From Diabrotica undecimpunctata (taxonomy: Eukaryota; Arthropoda; Insecta; Coleoptera; Chrysomelidae), in contig NC_092805.1 in NCBI RefSeq assembly GCF_040954645.1, positions 23,276,741 to 23,340,740 of the forward strand: 64,000 nt of DNA. The letters are read 5' to 3'. The notes below the pieces were generated by a model. It was not told where the DNA came from and ran no database searches. It saw only the letters and a list, made by a program, of their open reading frames with translations. Numbering within the stretch: the stretch's first letter is position 1; each line of letters opens with the position of its first letter. This document shows positions 1 to 11,469 of this stretch, in pieces. Made by a program: the position numbers and the translations under genes.

Positions 1-1324
1 TTTTCTTTCTTAGCGCTAAGGGATTAACCGGCTAGACACTTTGTAGTTGTGATTAATGGGCGTGAAGTGTCAAAGAAGACCGAAATAACAATTTAAAAAT
101 AGTTTAGATTATAATTTATCATTATATGCAAATGTTTTAAAACAAAACAGTGTCAATTACTTTTCTTTTTTTTTTTTCAGTTTCCATTAGCAAAACCCTT
201 TTTGCTATCAACTTGGTATTGTAACATTTTAAATAATAAATCGGCATTTGGAACTAATGTATTTAAGTAATTAGAAGCAATATGTTTATTTCTTTCTGTC
301 CGTTACAAACGGCTATCCGCAAAACCGACAAATATAAAATATCCACCGACGATCATAAAAAATCCTCAAATTGGCTGTATAACGAAGATCCGTTCGATTG
401 ACAGCGTGGGCTTTAGATTATTCCCTATCAGTCCCTCCTGTTCCTACCTTACTCCTCCCCTTGCGAGTGCGAATGAGATCATGCATAGATATTAACCATC
501 AATATCAAATACGCGTTCTCTTGGGTACAGATTAGTAGGGATTTTGTAAGTGACAAGCCACCCAACAATCAACCATCTAGAGTGATGTGACGGGGTCGAA
601 TGACCTGAACGTCACAGCTCGTCTGAATAATACAAAAAACACCAACATTGAAAACTTTGGTCGTGTATCTACTGTTCGAATATTTAAACGAGACACGCTT
701 GGTGGTTTGAAACGAATATCCAATAAGGCCCAATTTTACGTTTGCCTTTTTTATTTTTATGTGCTGCAACGGTGTGTTTTTGGATTTATGGAAAAAAAGC
801 ATAAATATATTCGAAAGGAGAGATTATGCCGAGAACGATTACCGAAGTGAAAATTGAAACGTCAATAAACTTATTTCAACCTTCAATTATAGCTTGTTCC
901 CATTAATTACTTTAAAATGCCACAAGAAAATAGGTTTAGAACAATATTAAAATTACGTTTTAGTGCGGGTAGTATGAACGCACGGGTTGGGAATAATATT
1001 TTAATTCATATTTATGCAAAATCTTACTTGAAATAGTCGTCTTCTAACAAAAGTGCATGTTGACAAGAGAAAATGATGATCAAAAATTATTTAAAGAATT
1101 TTTTTAGGCAAATTGTAAAATTTTATTTTTTCTTAGGACCAATTTTTTTAAGGTTAATTAGCTCATTCTAATAAGAAAAAGTTCTTAGTGACTTTTCTCT
1201 AAATGCATCGTTTTCGAGTTATAAACAAATTAAGGTCGGAAAAGGTGAGAAAATAGTTATTTTCAAGGCTTGATAATTCGCGTAAATATTTTTTTTTAGT
1301 TTAGCAATCGACAACATACATATA
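1..1324. other. Intergenic AT-rich DNA, no gene recognised
   Basis: No coding region is convincing here. The two opposing ORFs at 569-850 overlap each other and resemble no family I know. Positions about 410-620 are less AT-rich than the surroundings and look single-copy within this window. Positions about 818-960 hold a dispersed repeat (a GAAACGTCAATAAAC motif followed by CCACAAGAAAATAG) that recurs near 34338-34390, 34696-34762, 46135-46215 and 61370-61420. Confidence 0.5.
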
Positions 1325-2231
1325 CCATTTTTCAAAGTAAAACACTTCACGATTTATACAAAGTGCCGTCACTTGTATTTAAAATTTCCAGAACGTTAAC
1401 CTTAGAGTTCAAATGTTTCTAACACAGCTAATAATACGAAACCCATACGGAACTGCTCGATCTTTCATAGGCGTCAACATGGTGTAATAATCAGAAAAAT
1501 CAGTAATCAGTAATCATCATTATATTGAAAATTTTAGAATTATATTGATTAAATAACCAAAAACACTTGTTATTATTAATAATATAAATTTTATGAAATA
1601 ACTCTTCAAGTCTAATATTGCACAAAATAATAATTTTAATTAAATAGATTAGATAATTGTACGCAACTGATACCGGAATACTTCAAAGTTTATTGACAGT
1701 TCAACGTGTGGCAAAAGTGTATAAAGTGTTGCCGCTTTTTTAGAGTAAGAATTTTGTTTATGTTTTGATTTCTTACACAATTTGGTCATAATATAATATA
1801 TATTAATAAATTATATTTATAAATACATATTAAATTTAGACTAATAGCTTTAAAAACTAATTATTGTTGTATATTGTGATTGTGCTATGTCAAAACAAAT
1901 AAATAGTCTGTAGAAAGCTGATAAGCTTTCATGTAAGATAGATAATTGTGAACAAGAAATAATGGCGGGACGTCTTTACTATTACAGCCCTAAAACAGGT
2001 AAGTTTAAAATTTAGAATATATAATTTTGTATTAAAATGTTTTCTTATATATTTTAGTGTGTTGCAGTAGTCTTAAAACTAAGTGTATTTACTGTTAATT
2101 TAATAGTTTGACAAATAGTTGACATTTTAAAAATTCCTCACTTACTAACTATTCTGATGTTTTGGCAACGCTGTGGGGTTCTGACGTCGTAAATCTTGAA
2201 TGACGTGCAAGCATTTTTATGTGAAAAATGC
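1325..2231 (+). mobile_element. TA-flanked non-autonomous DNA element, copy A
   Basis: This 907-bp block is repeated in inverted orientation at 21997-22780 with high identity over most of its length. Both copies are bounded by TA dinucleotides (1323-1324 and 2232-2233 here). The ends are imperfect inverted repeats of roughly 30 bp; the clearest shared core is ATTTTTCA at the left against TGAAAAAT at the right. That fits a Tc1/mariner-type MITE. This copy carries about 120 bp around 1500-1625 that copy B lacks. Inside, ATGGCGGGACG at about 1962 is followed by a GTAAGT splice-donor-like site and later by TTTTAG/TTGCAG acceptor-like sites, but no long ORF exists. Third-copy similarity is seen at 45521-45640. 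Confidence 0.75.
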
Positions 2232-4850
2232 TATACACAATTGTTCCTCTTCTACTGTTAGGAGTCGAGGGAGGTGATTCTAGCTTTTGTTGAGTCTTCT
2301 CCATTCTTTTCTGTTTTTTGCCAATTGTGTTGCTTCTTACCAAGATTAGTAATCGTCAAATTAAACTTAAAACTCCATTTTAAAAATTAACGAAGAGCTT
2401 TTATCCATAACTGTATTGCAATTCATTGTTTTGCTTATTGTTTTAAATTATTATGGTCAAAACATGCACTGTAACAATTTTTTATAATTAAAATAATAAA
2501 TAATTTTTAATTCTTTTACCCCCGTTGCTGAGATGCCGATGGCCGTATTTGCAAATAATATATACGCGGTTGCTCGTGTTTACCATTAGGAAAATTCTTT
2601 GGAATATACCGACTGTCTCAAAATACGGAAGGTCCGACTTATTATAGTAATTTTCTGAGAAAACGTAATTCAGAAAGTTTTATGTTTCTCACGTTTCAAA
2701 TTGCTAGTATCGTTCTTTACCTCGGACCTTTCGAACTTTTTACCTTCTTAGAAATACATACAGGCTGAGCTGTCATTTTTAAGTGGGGTTATCTCACTTT
2801 TTTTAGGAGGAAGCTTGTGAAATTTGGAGAGGAAGAATATTACTTCTGGCAGGGCGATCTTTGCGTAAAGGCGCTTAATTTTCTTCTTGAACCCAAAAAG
2901 TTAAGTGGCGCCCTGTTTCTATTTTACCTTATTTTTGGTAATTTTACCCGTCTATCTTTTTGTTTATTTCTATATCTTTTCTAATATCTATTATCCTGTT
3001 CTACCTTTACTTATTTCATCCATTGGACCCATTTCCGGTTCCAAAAGCTAGTTTTGAACCCACGATTCGCTCTTTTGAACCATCTGGTTGCCGTCCGCAG
3101 TGTCTCCATTGGTGACCTTTCTAGCATCATCCAAAAAAGGTTTCCGAGGTTACAGCATAATAGTTCTTTATAAGACTTTAATAATCTAAAATGACAACTA
3201 ATTTACCAATAAATTGATGACCTCAAGTAATAGTAGCAGAACGTATATGCTCATGCATATTTACAAACATTAAAAATGTCTTAGGAACACTACTATTATT
3301 CCACTTCTTTCAATAAAAACATTTCTTTTTTAATATATACCTTTCGATTTGAAAACTTGTTCGCTAGACTTATCACGTTATGCCATGATAATACATCTAT
3401 CAATTGCACTGTTTTATTAAGTCAAAAGTGACATCGTCTCAAATTCATACGATTAAATGCTTCAGATTGTATAGAAAGTGCTACACAATGTTATATATTG
3501 GTAATCAGGAAATGCAGGGCTACACAAAACCATAAAAAAATACAATGTGTCCCATTTGAAACACTGAAGATGCATTGGGCACTCCCTGTATACAAAATTT
3601 GGTCTGTTGCTACATTGTTGGTAGTTACAGACAAAATAATACAACTTTTATTTGAAACTTTTTTTTGTATTCCCGAAATTAAGGAAAATAAGTGGGGGTC
3701 AAAATATAATGAGAAACCCGGTACACGTTTAATGATATTGCACAAACTCAGACATGAACAATAAATCTTGAACGTGTATAGGCCGTTTTAGAATATCAAG
3801 ACAAGAGAAATTTAGAAACTAACGAAGTAGCTAAAATTATATACTTAAAGAAAAACTGACTACCAAAATCACAGCACAAGAGCAAATCTTCAAAGAGAAG
3901 AAAGTCATGATTTAAATTAACAACTAATATAAGTTTTATTAAATACCTGACAATTGCAATTTTATGCACCGTTAATATCAATATTAAGTAATTAACAAGC
4001 TGTTATTGTCATTCTGATACCCCAATCGAATGTTTATGACTTTGTTTTCACCCTTCCAATAAAATTTTATTATCCATCAAATTTCGTCTGCAAACGGCGT
4101 CGAAGGCATAGTAAAAATTGGTTTGTGTCTATCATTTTTCCATCATTGTAGTAAAACAACGTTATTCGGCAACATTTTGCGTCTTTATATTGTATCCTTA
4201 AGGAATGAGGAATTTAAGGAAGCACGAAATATCGAATCGCGATAATAACCATAAAATAAACCGACAATAAAAATCTACGTAGCGCTAAAATCGCAAAAAA
4301 TCATAAAATCAAACTGAAAAGTCGTGACTTACTACCACCATCAGTACTGACGTGTCGGTCAATAGTTAATTCCACTCGGCAGAAGATATTTTACTTTATC
4401 ATATTTTAGAATTATTTCGTGAAGCGAATAAATTTTAAATATTTTTGCTAAGAAAATATTAAAGATGAAAAACGAAAATTAAATTTTAAAATAAAGTTAT
4501 GCATAGTATAAATATTCATAAAGTAATACAGCATATTGTTAATTTCTCTAAAAAGATATATAATGTGACATATTTCTGTCATTGAATTATCATTACAGAT
4601 TTAGCTGTGACAAGTAAGAAGATTTTAAATATAAGGAATAAAAAAAATCCCATAGCATGAAAGAAATTAAACGCAGCATTAAAAAAAATCAAGGAAACCA
4701 AAGCGAGGAAACGAAAGGAAGAAATTTAATGAGCAGAAAAACTAACAATACACAATGCTAGGAAAAATAGAAAATTATAGAATAACAGTATAAACGATAA
4801 AGATAAGTTTTCCTAAGTTCTCTTTGCTGTTAAATTTCTTCATCAGTTTT
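2232..4850. other. Intergenic AT-rich DNA with possible transposon termini
   Basis: No gene was recognised. The opposing ORFs at 3462-3764 lie in a block (about 3490-3725) whose phrasing, including ACTCCCTGTATAC near 3580, resembles the ends of CAGGGTGT-type DNA elements, but I could not find a partner end. The rest is AT-rich and uninformative. Confidence 0.4.
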
Positions 4851-4865
4851 TATCTTGGATCATTG

Positions 4866-5300
4866 AGTAGTACCAATATCAATCCACCCTATCCACATGT
4901 CATCTTCCTCAAAAATTTCTTTAGATTTAATCTTCTACTCCTCTAAGCAACTTTCATATCAGCAATTTTTCGTAATTTGTCCGAACCATCGTAATCCATG
5001 CTTTCGTATTTTGTTATTAATTGGTGCCACTACTAAACGTCCCCTAATGTACTCATTCTTAATTTTCTCTTATTGTCTCTCCACACATCCATCTAATTAT
5101 TTTCATTTCTACCACATGCGTTAATTATTCCTCTTTCTTTTTAACTGCCCAACATTCAGTTACGTACATCCTAGCTGGTCTTATGGCAGTTTAACAGAAA
5201 TTTTCGTACATTTTCAATGTAAACTTTCTGTTAGACAACATACTCGTTTCCTTCTACTTCATCTATCCCACTATTATTTCAATGCATGTATCTCCATGTA
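4866..5300 (-). pseudogene. RTE-like retrotransposon, post-RT C-terminal fragment
   Basis: The minus-strand translation gives pieces typical of the C-terminal end of RTE-type reverse transcriptases. They include a TAIRPA.MYVTECWAVKKKEE stretch, then VVEMKIIRWMCGETIREN, then an IRGRLVVAPI segment in another frame, and finally HGLRWFGQI. Intact relatives encode one polyprotein of endonuclease, reverse transcriptase and this C-terminal region. Here at least one stop (after KKKEE) and two frame changes break it. The upstream RT and endonuclease parts are absent. No target-site duplication was found. The family is fairly clear, but the exact clade is not. Confidence 0.65.
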
Positions 5301-5630
5301 TGTTTCAATTACTCTGTAGTATGATACAAAAAGCTTTTAATTTTTACAATCAGTGTTCGTTTTTCCAAGTTTAAAACCTTTCCCTCAAAAACTTTTTATT
5401 AATGTTCCAGATTTTGTTTTAAATCTCTTTTAGTATTTTCTACTACCAACAAATATTGTTAAAATATCAACATACTTTTATTGATACAACGTTGTTGATA
5501 CAATGTTTGATACAATGTTGTGAACAATGAACGATGAAGAAGTGATTGTCTCGAAAAAACAATTCTTTAACCAACCACCGGTCACAGATTGGTTCCTGAT
5601 CTGCCAAACGAGACAGTCGTGTCTGGGTGA

Positions 5631-5652
5631 CGAGGTAGCGCCCGCTACCTCG
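5631..5652. repeat. Perfect 10-bp inverted repeat with 2-nt loop
   Basis: CGAGGTAGCG is followed by CC and then its exact reverse complement CGCTACCTCG. It sits in a relatively GC-rich patch (about 5520-5720) in otherwise AT-rich DNA. No family was recognised. Confidence 0.7.
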
Positions 5653-6047
5653 CCACCACTTTTGATTTTCCTGTTTGTCGAAGAAGACGTGCGCCGGTAG
5701 CCGCAGCTACCAATTCCATGCGATAAAGTAAAACATATTTAAATTATCGAACACATTATCCGTTATTAAATCACATCGTTGCTCTGATACTTTAACTATA
5801 TTTATTGGTATAACTTAGTTATTTTCTGCATATTCATATTCGTTTGTATAGAACTCTATCTCATCCTGTGCAGCAATTTGAACTTCTCAAAATTTTTAAA
5901 AGGCCAAATTGTCTCAATAAAAGGGATAGCGGCACCCGGTTACTTTCGACATCAAGACGTCTCATAAAGTAAATATCATCCGTTCCACCCTTCAATCAAA
6001 ATACCGCTGTCAGAAATGATCGCACCAATCCCCACATCATCCCCCAG

Positions 6048-6088
6048 GCCAACTCCCACGCTAACTCCCACGCCAACTCCCACGCCAA
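6048..6088. repeat. Short 12-bp tandem repeat
   Basis: The unit GCCAACTCCCAC occurs about 3.5 times (6048, 6060 with one change, 6072, then a partial unit). It is a minor minisatellite. Confidence 0.85.
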
Positions 6089-6319
6089 TTTACATCAGGT
6101 CACCATCGACGCTATAAATGGACCGTCCGCTGTTCCCACTAACAGTAATGCATTGATTAGTGATCAGATTAGTAGTGTTTTTCTTGGTATCTTGGTAAAT
6201 CTTGGTATAGTAATAATCCATGCGATTCAACCCGGAAGCCTGTTGAGTTTAATATTAATTCTTGTAATAGTATTAATCTTAGCTTTATGTTTAATTGTAC
6301 TCACTGCGGAAATATTTCG

Positions 6320-6321
<2 letters not shown>

Positions 6322-6392
<71 letters not shown>
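6322..6392. repeat. (TA)n microsatellite
   Basis: About 70 bp of uninterrupted TA repeat abuts the left end of the long-TIR element at 6392. A translated run of alternating Ile-Tyr through it is meaningless. Confidence 0.95.
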
Positions 6393-6397
<5 letters not shown>

Positions 6398-8476
6398 ATA
6401 TTAAGAAAGATACAGGGTGTTAAAGTGGAAATTTAAAATTCTATTTTTCGCTATAACTTTTACGTTTGTAAATATTTTTGGACAAAAATTTATAATTGGA
6501 CGCTTTTAAGTAGGATAAATTATAATATTATACATAAATTAATGTTACTGATAGATGGCGCCACATATGCCACAGGTGTGGCATAGATTTGCGCTTAACT
6601 TTTTTGCTCTTAAAGTTACCTCTATTTGTGTTAAAAAATATTAAACATACATTATTTTTACAAAGAAAAGGTATACTTTTTAGTAACCTCAAAATTTAAC
6701 CGTTTTCGAGATAATCGCATTTTATAAGTCAGCTGCCTCATAATTCTTAGTTGTGATATTTGTGCGGTAAAGCACTCAATACCTGTAGATAAGCATAATT
6801 CATAGTTTATTCTTATTAAAACAACTCAAAGATGATAATGTAACATTACAAAATTTTTGTTATGGCTGCTAAATGTCTTATTGGAGAAAATATTCTTCAT
6901 CTTCTTCTTTAGGTGCCGTGTCCGTATTCAGACGCTGGCCGTCATCATGTATACAATTTCCCTTTTCTATCGCTTCTTAAATTTCTATACCTACTGGCGT
7001 TGTATTACTTTTTCCCTATTGTAAAATGCTGAAAAACCAAAATATATGGTTTATGTAAGATGGTACACCACCACATTCTAGAGAGAAGGCGTTGAGAACA
7101 TAGTTAAATATACCTTTTCTGAACGTTGGATTGGACGTGGCAGTCATATTCCTTGGCAATGTGGTGAGATATTGATATAATTATTTAATTTATAAAAAAA
7201 CCAAAATAATACTTATTATTCATTACGTAAATTGTTGTTTACCCATTTTTATTATGACAAATGGAAACTAAAGCACAGGTATGAAATAACACACGTGTCT
7301 TGTTTCATAATACTTTTGCTACAAATCTTACCTTAAAGACTCAGCATTTTTACAAAAACATCATCGTTGGCCTAATAACCGATATTGTTATAAATATAGT
7401 AAACAAACAGGCAATTTAGTTCAGCATAATATTAGTTCGTTAGTTCATAATATTATCATCATTATCATAATAGTCCATTTGTTCGATATGTAATTATAGT
7501 TACTCGTAAGCTTATATGAGTGTATATAAGTAACCAATGAATGAGATACATCACAGTTTAATACATTATTTAACCTTTGCGACATAATATACTATAAGAT
7601 TTGGATATAGATTCGTCCATTATACATTATAGCCACCACGTAGCCCAGAATTTAATCCGCTTGATTTTGGTGTATGGGGCGTATTAAAACAACGTGTCTA
7701 TAAGAATGTCATAAACATTTGCAACCAAATATGGGAAGAAATAAATACTGCAACAGTTTCTTTAGAACCAATGATGCTATTTAATATGAGATGATTTTTA
7801 TGAATTAATGAAAATGGTAGACATATCGAACACTTACTTTAACAAAAAGTTTAGTAATTTAGTTTAACTATTTCTTAATTTGGTTTGTAAACAAAATGTT
7901 TTGATTACGACTTTAATTTAACATAAAATATAAAATGTTTGATGTAAAATCCTATTATTCTGTTTTTTGTCATATCCTATTATTAATTATCCTGCTGATA
8001 TATTTATTTTATTTAATATTTCGTTAACTATTAACTTTAGTTATTGGTATTTTATACCAAAATTTAGATTTATTAATGTTTTTGTCTATTTTTCCTTCGT
8101 TGCCTGGGGTAATTGCCTTAACTCAGAAATATGCAGCTGATTTGTAAAATGCGATTATCTCGAAAACTATTGAGTTTAAAAGTTATTAACAGGTATACCT
8201 TTTTTTGTTGAAATAATGTATCTTTAATATTTTGTATCACAAATACAGTTTACTCAAAGAGCAAAAAAGTTAAGTGCAAATTTATGCCACCTATGTGGCA
8301 TATGTGGCGCCCTCTATCCGCTACATCAAAGTGTGCATCAAATTATAATTTCTCATATTTAAAAGTACCCAGTTGTAAATTTTTATGCATAAATGTTTAC
8401 AAACATGAAAGTTATAGCCAAAAATAAAATTTTTAATTTGCACTTTAACACCCTGTATCTTTCTTAATATCAACAT
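6392..8476 (+). mobile_element. Long-TIR mariner-like DNA transposon, decayed
   Basis: The left 6392-about 6750 and the right about 8120-8476 are inverted copies of each other. Both contain the outer 19 bp around ATGTTGATATTAAG, then AGATACAGGGTGT, a subterminal GCCACAT..GTGGCGCC block, and CGAGATAATCGCATTTTA at the inner edge. TIRs of roughly 350 bp are unusual for ordinary Tc1/mariner elements. The interior holds a transposase C-terminal remnant (7633-7833). The outermost repeat runs beyond the common TA-CAGGGTGT boundary. A lone copy of the same right end occurs at 14918-14953 with the same outer sequence, which supports placing the true end outside CAGGGTGT. No clear TSD is visible because the left flank is a TA microsatellite. 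Confidence 0.75.
7633..7833 (+). pseudogene. Mariner-like transposase C-terminal remnant
   Basis: The reading frame starts PPRSPEFNPLDFGVWGVLKQ, the hallmark of the third catalytic region of DD-D/E transposases (usual form PPRSPDLTPLDFFLWGYLK). It continues as VYKNVINICNQIWEEINTA and ends near NENGRHIEH. At least two stops interrupt the end. The presumed catalytic Asp of the SPD motif reads Glu here (SPE). The N-terminal DNA-binding part and the first two catalytic residues are not recognisable upstream, so the copy is not functional. It lies between the long inverted repeats of the 6392-8476 element and is presumably its own transposase. Confidence 0.75.
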
Positions 8477-8564
8477 TTTATTAAAGCAATTTAGCTTAAA
8501 TCGTAATATTTTAAAGTGTAGAATCTACTGTTTCTTTTTGTACAATTACTTAAGGACCACCCTG

Positions 8565-8597
<33 letters not shown>

Positions 8598-8655
8598 GGT
8601 TTCCAGGGCAACAACTAACAATAGCCACGAAGGAAGCCATCAGGGTCTTCTAACT

Positions 8656-8952
8656 CTAATGCCACAAATTAGTTGCATTGCTCCTGTAGTGACCCTTTGC
8701 CAAGTTAACATTCTCCTTTTCTAGCTTGGCTGCACCGTACTGAAGACGACCAATAGTCAGAAATACGTATATACGGTTGCCTTCCATCGATATACCTTTT
8801 TTGGTTTTCTGTTTTCCTAGGCCATATATTTGGTAATTTAATTCAACAAAGCGATAGCAGCTTTTGCTAGAAGATTTAATCTTTTCCACATTTCGCATAG
8901 CCCAGAGGACAGAAACAGATATTATTATATAGTTTTCGTTCATGGCCGTCAA
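8656..8952 (-). other. 98-codon ORF, unknown and doubtful
   Basis: A minus-strand ATG ORF encodes a Lys/Ser-rich peptide with no motif I recognise, no signal peptide and no membrane segment. Its 5' neighbourhood (8981-9030) is part of a dispersed repeat, so the ORF may be repeat sequence rather than a gene. It is recorded because little else occupies 8610-8980. Confidence 0.15.
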
Positions 8953-8980
8953 AGCAGGTGGCGCCTCTGTAGGCTAACCA

Positions 8981-9030
8981 CTGCGGTGGTGAAGTTTTAG
9001 GAGACATTCGTTGGACTTTCCTAGTTTGAA
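8981..9030 (+). repeat. Dispersed repeat shared with 17602-17651
   Basis: About 50 bp around AAGTTTTAGGAGACATTC and TTGGACTTTCC are shared with 17602-17651, with a handful of substitutions. The family is unknown. Similarity falls off on both sides. Confidence 0.75.
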
Positions 9031-9269
9031 TTCATAAAACAAAATTAAAAAGTGCTTTTTTCCTGGATAAAGTCACGTCATATTCTAAAGTTTAAATAAA
9101 AAATGTTAAAATAGTCTTCCTTTCATCCAACACCACTTCAAATTGCCAGCTCTTAGATCAAGGAATAATTTAGAATTTCAAACTTCTGGTGTTGATTGAC
9201 AGTGGATGTGATCACGAGAATTGCGAAAAAAATATAAATTTATTTTGATCCAATTTATTCAATTTATCT

Positions 9270-9720
9270 GAATTACAGCTGCTTCGAACAAAGTATCTTC
9301 TGCTACAGTTGAGAAATGTTTTTCTAAAGCCGCTTTCTCTGAAGTTATCCAAGAAGATCCACATTTTAGATCCACAAGAAATTTTAGATTAATATGAATT
9401 TGCTTCCATTGACAGTAATATACTTAAAGAGAGCGCTAACTTCAGTACTACGGACATCGTTAAAGATCTGCGCGATACTGATGAAAAAGACAATTCTGAC
9501 ATTAGTAGTGTAGACGAATGTGAAACACCAAAATTCCCTTTATCTAATATGAGCAAAGTGTGTGCAAAATAGAGGGACCTAGAAAATTATTTATTGTGCA
9601 AAATATTGGTGAAATTTTTATAGATGTGCTTCGAATTTTACTTAAATCTGAAGCTGAGGTTCTTGAATTAAAGCTAGAAAATGTAAAACAAATATTGACA
9701 CATACTTTAAAAAGCATAAC
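9270..9720 (+). pseudogene. Probable pogo/Tigger-like transposase C-terminal remnant
   Basis: The translation includes SNKVSSATVEKCFSKAAFSE, which resembles the W.KV...TI.NCFRKAGF motif that follows the DDE domain in pogo/Tigger (CENP-B-like) transposases. It is followed by an acidic stretch and by AKIEDLENYLLCKI and ELKLENVKQ segments spread over different frames. Several stops and frameshifts break it. The catalytic DDE domain itself is not visible upstream. The assignment rests mainly on one motif, so confidence is moderate. Confidence 0.5.
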
Positions 9721-9729
9721 ATCTGTTTT

Positions 9730-10771
9730 TTTTTTCTAGTATAGTATGAAGTTTTGTATGTATGTTAGTATATTAAAATAGTTTTAGTAGTTTTCCCTTT
9801 ATGTATAGAATTTTATTTGCTTTAATTAATAAAATTAAATGTCTTTGTATCTGTGAACTGCAACACCTGACAATAGAGGCCACCTTTATATAACGACCAA
9901 TATATTTTTTATTTTTAGTGCCGTTATTGATAGGTTTTACTGTAGTGTGTTCTATATTAAAGTAAGTATAAAAATGTTTTTAGAGCAAAATAAGTTCGGC
10001 TAATTAATAAGCCAACAGTAAGAAAACTGACAACACACATATACGGTATTTACCTGCAAATGCCATAGTTTTCGACTTTGTTGTCGATTTTTTCATGTTT
10101 TAATTTTTACATAATAGTTATCAAAATATATCAAAAACCTTTTAAATAAAAAAGCATGACGTATTGACTACTACCCTAGTGAAAAAGTGTAAAACGAAGT
10201 TCCGGCCTTGTTCCTGCCCGTCTCTTTTCCGAACGGTTCGAGTCCACCCCCTTTCAGCTTTCGGCCCCCCGCAGCGTCTCGCACACGATGAACTTCGAAA
10301 TATATCTTCCAATATTTTCGCATGCATATCAAAAAGGGCCATAAACCAAGTGGCTTTATATTTTATTGTGCATATCAGACTGTTTTTAATGGTTGTATCC
10401 AATACGCGGAATGGCTTTCTTTATTTTCGTGATGTCTTTTATCCAAATCAAAACGAGGCGATCGTCAGCAGCCGGAGGGTGGGTGACGATATACGCAGTA
10501 TATGTATGTAAAGCTATTTGCATATTTCTCTAATATTGCTTCTTACTTGTTACTGGAATATTCTTTAGTGCTCTAAGATTAAATCGAATATAAGCTTCGG
10601 ATAAATTATTTTTTGTTTTTAACTAGTCTTCGAAATATATTGTTTATTAAAAGATACTATAAGCAGATACTACATTTGAGTTGTGCAAAAATGTTAACAT
10701 AAAGATAAAATAACACATGTTTTTCATAGCTATTTATAAAACATGGACATTCAGTACATGTTTAAGTCTTC
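9730..10771. other. Intergenic; contains a GC-richer unexplained segment
   Basis: No gene was recognised. Positions about 10190-10500 are clearly less AT-rich than the flanks and carry overlapping ORFs on both strands (115 and 86 codons) that resemble no known family. The segment contains GGTTCGAGTCC, which looks like a tRNA B box, but no cloverleaf forms around it. It could be a single-copy regulatory or conserved noncoding segment. Confidence 0.4.
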
Positions 10772-11046
10772 TTTTTTTTATTAAATTTGTAAATTTACAC
10801 TCTGCTATTACAAGCTACTAGTAAATGTAAGTATTGCAAATACATGAGAGGAGAAATTATCCACTGATAACACTCCCAATACTAACACTAACAAATTAAA
10901 TTAATGTAGGATTATAATTTGAAACTAAAATTACAATGAAAATTAAAATTTAAATTTGACATTAGTGAATAAAGTCTGTTGGCCACTGTCTCTTAAAGCT
11001 TCGTCTGACTTCTGAGGGGAGGTGTAGTTGTATTGCTTTCTCTCAA
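10772..11046 (-). mobile_element. Jockey-type LINE, 5'-truncated 3' tail
   Basis: This segment matches the 3' end (last coding residues, 3' UTR and poly-A tail) of the longer Jockey copy at 40440-43200 over about 270 bp. Shared landmarks are the poly-T start, GAGAGGAGAAATTATCCACT and the block starting CTGTTGGCCACTGTCTCTT. It ends abruptly at about 11046, where piggyBac coding sequence begins. No TSD is visible, so insertion followed by deletion or recombination is possible. Confidence 0.85.
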
Positions 11047-11469
11047 GAACCCACTGAATCATTAAGTATCGACGAAATGATTATTCCATTCTCCAGTAGA
11101 TGTCCAATTCGTCAGTATTGTTGTAATAAACCAAATCCTGTAGGGTTAAAAGCTTTTGTTCTGGCCACTCCACAAGGAATTGTATGTGTTATATATCAAT
11201 GGGATTCAACATTTCCACAATTATCTAGTGACGGTTTTGGATTAGGAGAGTCAGCTGTATTGTATCTACAAAGATTACTGGTACCAGAGAATAAAATATA
11301 CTTTGACCGATATTTGACTACCACAAAGCTTTGTACCTAATTATTGTCTCGTGGACTTTATGGAAATGGAACCATTATGAAGAACCGGATTCCTAAAGAT
11401 TGTTTTATGCAACCAAAAAAGCTTTTTTCAGAATCTTTAAAGGGTACTTATGAAATCAAAAACAGAGAT

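Noticed and set aside
6153..6398. 81-codon ORF with an N-terminal hydrophobic stretch
   Set aside because: The C-terminal half is an Ile-Tyr run translated from a (TA)n microsatellite, and the hydrophobic part comes from AT-rich DNA. There is no family resemblance.
10225..10240. tRNA B-box-like GGTTCGAGTCC
   Set aside because: No acceptor, D or anticodon arms can be drawn around it, and the T-stem pairs poorly.
10164..10511. 115-codon plus ORF as a host gene
   Set aside because: A competing minus-strand ORF covers the same bases, no motif or splice support is visible, and its length is what a GC-richer patch would give by chance.
10772..11052. TSD for the short Jockey tail
   Set aside because: TTTAAGTCTTC before the poly-T and TCTCAAGAACCC after the 5' break do not match, so no duplication is claimed.
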